Shown here in pieces: positions 62,201 through 64,000 of a stretch of 64,000 nucleotides of DNA. The number at the start of each line of letters is the position of its first letter. The first letter of the stretch is position 1. Location: contig CM059577.1 in assembly GCA_030386875.1 (NCBI GenBank), forward strand, positions 22,951,038 to 23,015,037. The letters run 5' to 3'. The notes beneath the pieces are model-generated. The model worked only from the letters and a program-made list of their open reading frames with translations, was not told the DNA's origin and made no database searches. Source of the stretch: Morinoia aosen (taxonomy: Eukaryota > Arthropoda > Malacostraca > Amphipoda > Talitridae). The translations under genes were made by a program, and so were the position numbers.

Positions 62201-64000
62201 TATCACCTCACTCGTTACTTCAGTTATCACCTCACTTATTACTTCAGTTATCACCTCACTTATTACTTCAATTATTACCTCACTCGTTACTTCAGTTATC
62301 ACCTCACTCGTTACTTCAGTTATCACCACACTCGTTACTTCAGTAATCACCTCACTTATTACTTCCGTTATCACCTCACTTATTGCTTCAGTTATCACCT
62401 CACTTATTGCTTCAGTTTTCACCTCACTCGTTACTTCAGTTATCACCTCACTTATTGCTTCAGTTATCACCTCACTCGTTACTTCAGTTATCACCTCACT
62501 CGATACTTCAGTTATCAACTCACTCGTTACTTCAGTTATCACCTCACTTATTACTTCAGTTATCACCTCCCTCGTTACTTCAGTTATCACCTCACTCGTT
62601 ACATCAGTTATCACCTCACTTGTTACTTCAGTTATCACCTCACTCGTTACTTCAGTTATCACCTCACTCGATACTTCAGTTATCAACTCACTCGTTACTT
62701 CAGTTATCACCTCACTTATTACTTCAGTTATCACCTCCCTCGTTACTTCAGTTATCACCTCACTCGTTACATCAGTTATCACCTCACATGTTACTTCAGT
62801 TATCACCTCACTCGTTACTTCAGTTATCACCTCACTCGTTACTTCAGTTATCACCTCACTCGTTACTTCAGTTATCACCTCACTTATTACTTCGGTTATC
62901 ACCTCACTCGTTACTTCAGTTATCATCTCACTTATTACTTCAGTTATCACCTCACTTATTACTTCAGTTATCACCTCACTCGTTACTTCAGTTATCACCT
63001 CACTCGTTACTTCAGTTATCACCTCACTCGTTACTTCAGTTATCACCTCACTTATTACTTCAGTTATCACTTCACTTATTACTTCAGTTATCACCTCACT
63101 TATTATTTCAGTTATCACCTCACTCGTTACTTCAGTTATCACCTCACTTATTACTTCAGTTATCACCTCACTTATTACTTCAGTTATCACCACACTTATT
63201 ACTTCAGTTATCACCTCACTCGTTACTTCAGTTATCACCTCACTCGTTACTTCAGTTATCACCTCACTTATTGCTTCAGTTATCACCTCACTCGTTACTT
63301 CAGTTATCACCTCACTCGTTACTTCAGTTATCAACTCACTCGTTACTTCAGTTATCACCTCACTTATTACTTCAGTTATCACCTCACTCGTTACTTCATT
63401 TATCACCTCACTCGTTACATCAGTTATCACCTCACTTATTACTTCAGTTATCACCTCACTCGTAACTTCAGTTATCACCTCACTCGTTACTTCAGTTATC
63501 ACCTCACTCGTTACTTCAGTTATCACCTCACTCGTTACTTCAGTTATCACCTCACTTATTACTTCAGTTATCACCTCACTCGTTACTTCAGTTATCACCT
63601 CACTTATTACTTCAGTTATCACCTCACTTATTACTTAAGTTATCACCTCACTCGTTACTTCAGTTATCACCTCACTCGTTACTTCAGTTATCACCTCACT
63701 CGTTACTTCAGTTATCACCTCACTTATTTTTTTCAGTTATCACTTCACTTATTACTTCAGTTATCACCTCACTTATTACTTCAGTTATCACCTCACTTAT
63801 TACTTCAGTTATCACCTCACTTATTACTTCAGTTATCACCTCACTTATTACTTCAGTTATCACCTCACTTATTGCTTCAGTTATCACCTCACTTATTGCT
63901 TCAGTTATCACCACACTTATTGCTTCAGTTATCACCTCACTTATTACTTCAGTTATCACCTCACTTATTGCTTCAGTTATCACCTCACTTATTGCTTCAG
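59290..64000. repeat. 24-bp satellite array, at least 4.7 kb, runs off the right edge
   Basis: About 196 units of 24 bp: a 19-base core CTTCAGTTATCACCTCACT and a 5-base joint, TTATT or CGTTA, followed by A or G. A longer-range pattern is present. TCGCCTCAC at 60067 recurs at 61051 (984 bp, 41 monomers), and CTCATTTATT at 60311 recurs at 61319 and TTAGCACC near 60641 recurs near 61649 (1,008 bp, 42 monomers), showing a tandem duplication of about 1 kb with one extra monomer gained inside. A 168-bp (seven-monomer) duplication lies at 62461-62796. A +1 phase change occurs near 63728. Long frames (SVITSLIT plus, EVISEVIT minus) follow from the multiple-of-three length. Confidence 0.97.

Noticed and set aside
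59277..63622. Long frames SVITSLIT (plus) and EVISEVIT (minus) in the 24-bp array
   Set aside because: Same multiple-of-three artefact; low-complexity translation in several frames at once and no flanking gene structure.

Overview
The window looks like arthropod, most likely insect, nuclear DNA. It is AT-rich and gene-poor. It holds decayed LINE reverse-transcriptase relics, a BEL/Pao LTR retrotransposon, a tRNA-derived SINE, degenerate CCTAA/CCTAT tracts that resemble the insect telomere motif, and one animal-type Golgi glycosyltransferase gene. About 35 kb of the 64 kb is simple tandem-repeat DNA. The species cannot be named from the sequence alone.

Layout. 1-2.2 kb: AT-rich, no recognised gene, possibly the 3' UTR of a minus-strand gene whose last exon may lie at 2219-2332. 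2.34-2.87 kb: 27-bp minisatellite. 3.2-4.0 kb: CCTAA-like tracts, a polypyrimidine tract, a MITE-like inverted-repeat element (3494-3765) and an A-rich tract. 4.84-6.52 kb: broken plus-strand LINE with endonuclease, RT and C-terminal remnants. 7121-8272 minus: intact beta-1,3-galactosyltransferase-like (GT31) gene with a splice acceptor directly before its ATG. 9.26-39.20 kb: one uninterrupted ~30-kb array of a 21-bp monomer (about 1,425 copies) with nested higher-order duplications. 39.2-48.0 kb: mostly unrecognised DNA with a LINE tail relic (45.0-45.8 kb), a perfect-looking hairpin with ~141-bp arms (47005-47315) and a degenerate 17-bp repeat. 48031-56308: BEL/Pao element with gag, protease, RT/RNase H and integrase, two frameshifts, a nested SINE, and an odd left end made of an inverted LTR fused to a truncated direct LTR. 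56333-56553: clean 17-bp minisatellite. 59.29 kb to the right edge: a second satellite, 24-bp monomer, at least 4.7 kb, running out of the window.

The very long open frames in the arrays are best explained by monomer lengths (21, 24, 27 bp) that are multiples of three, so any stop-free phase stays open. I do not call them genes. The only intact protein-coding gene I can support is the GT31 enzyme. The retroelement reading frames are broken. The most interesting structures are the 30-kb higher-order 21-bp array beside the GT31 gene and the BEL element whose two outer ends are both LTR 3' ends in inverted orientation, flanked by a candidate 4-bp target duplication.
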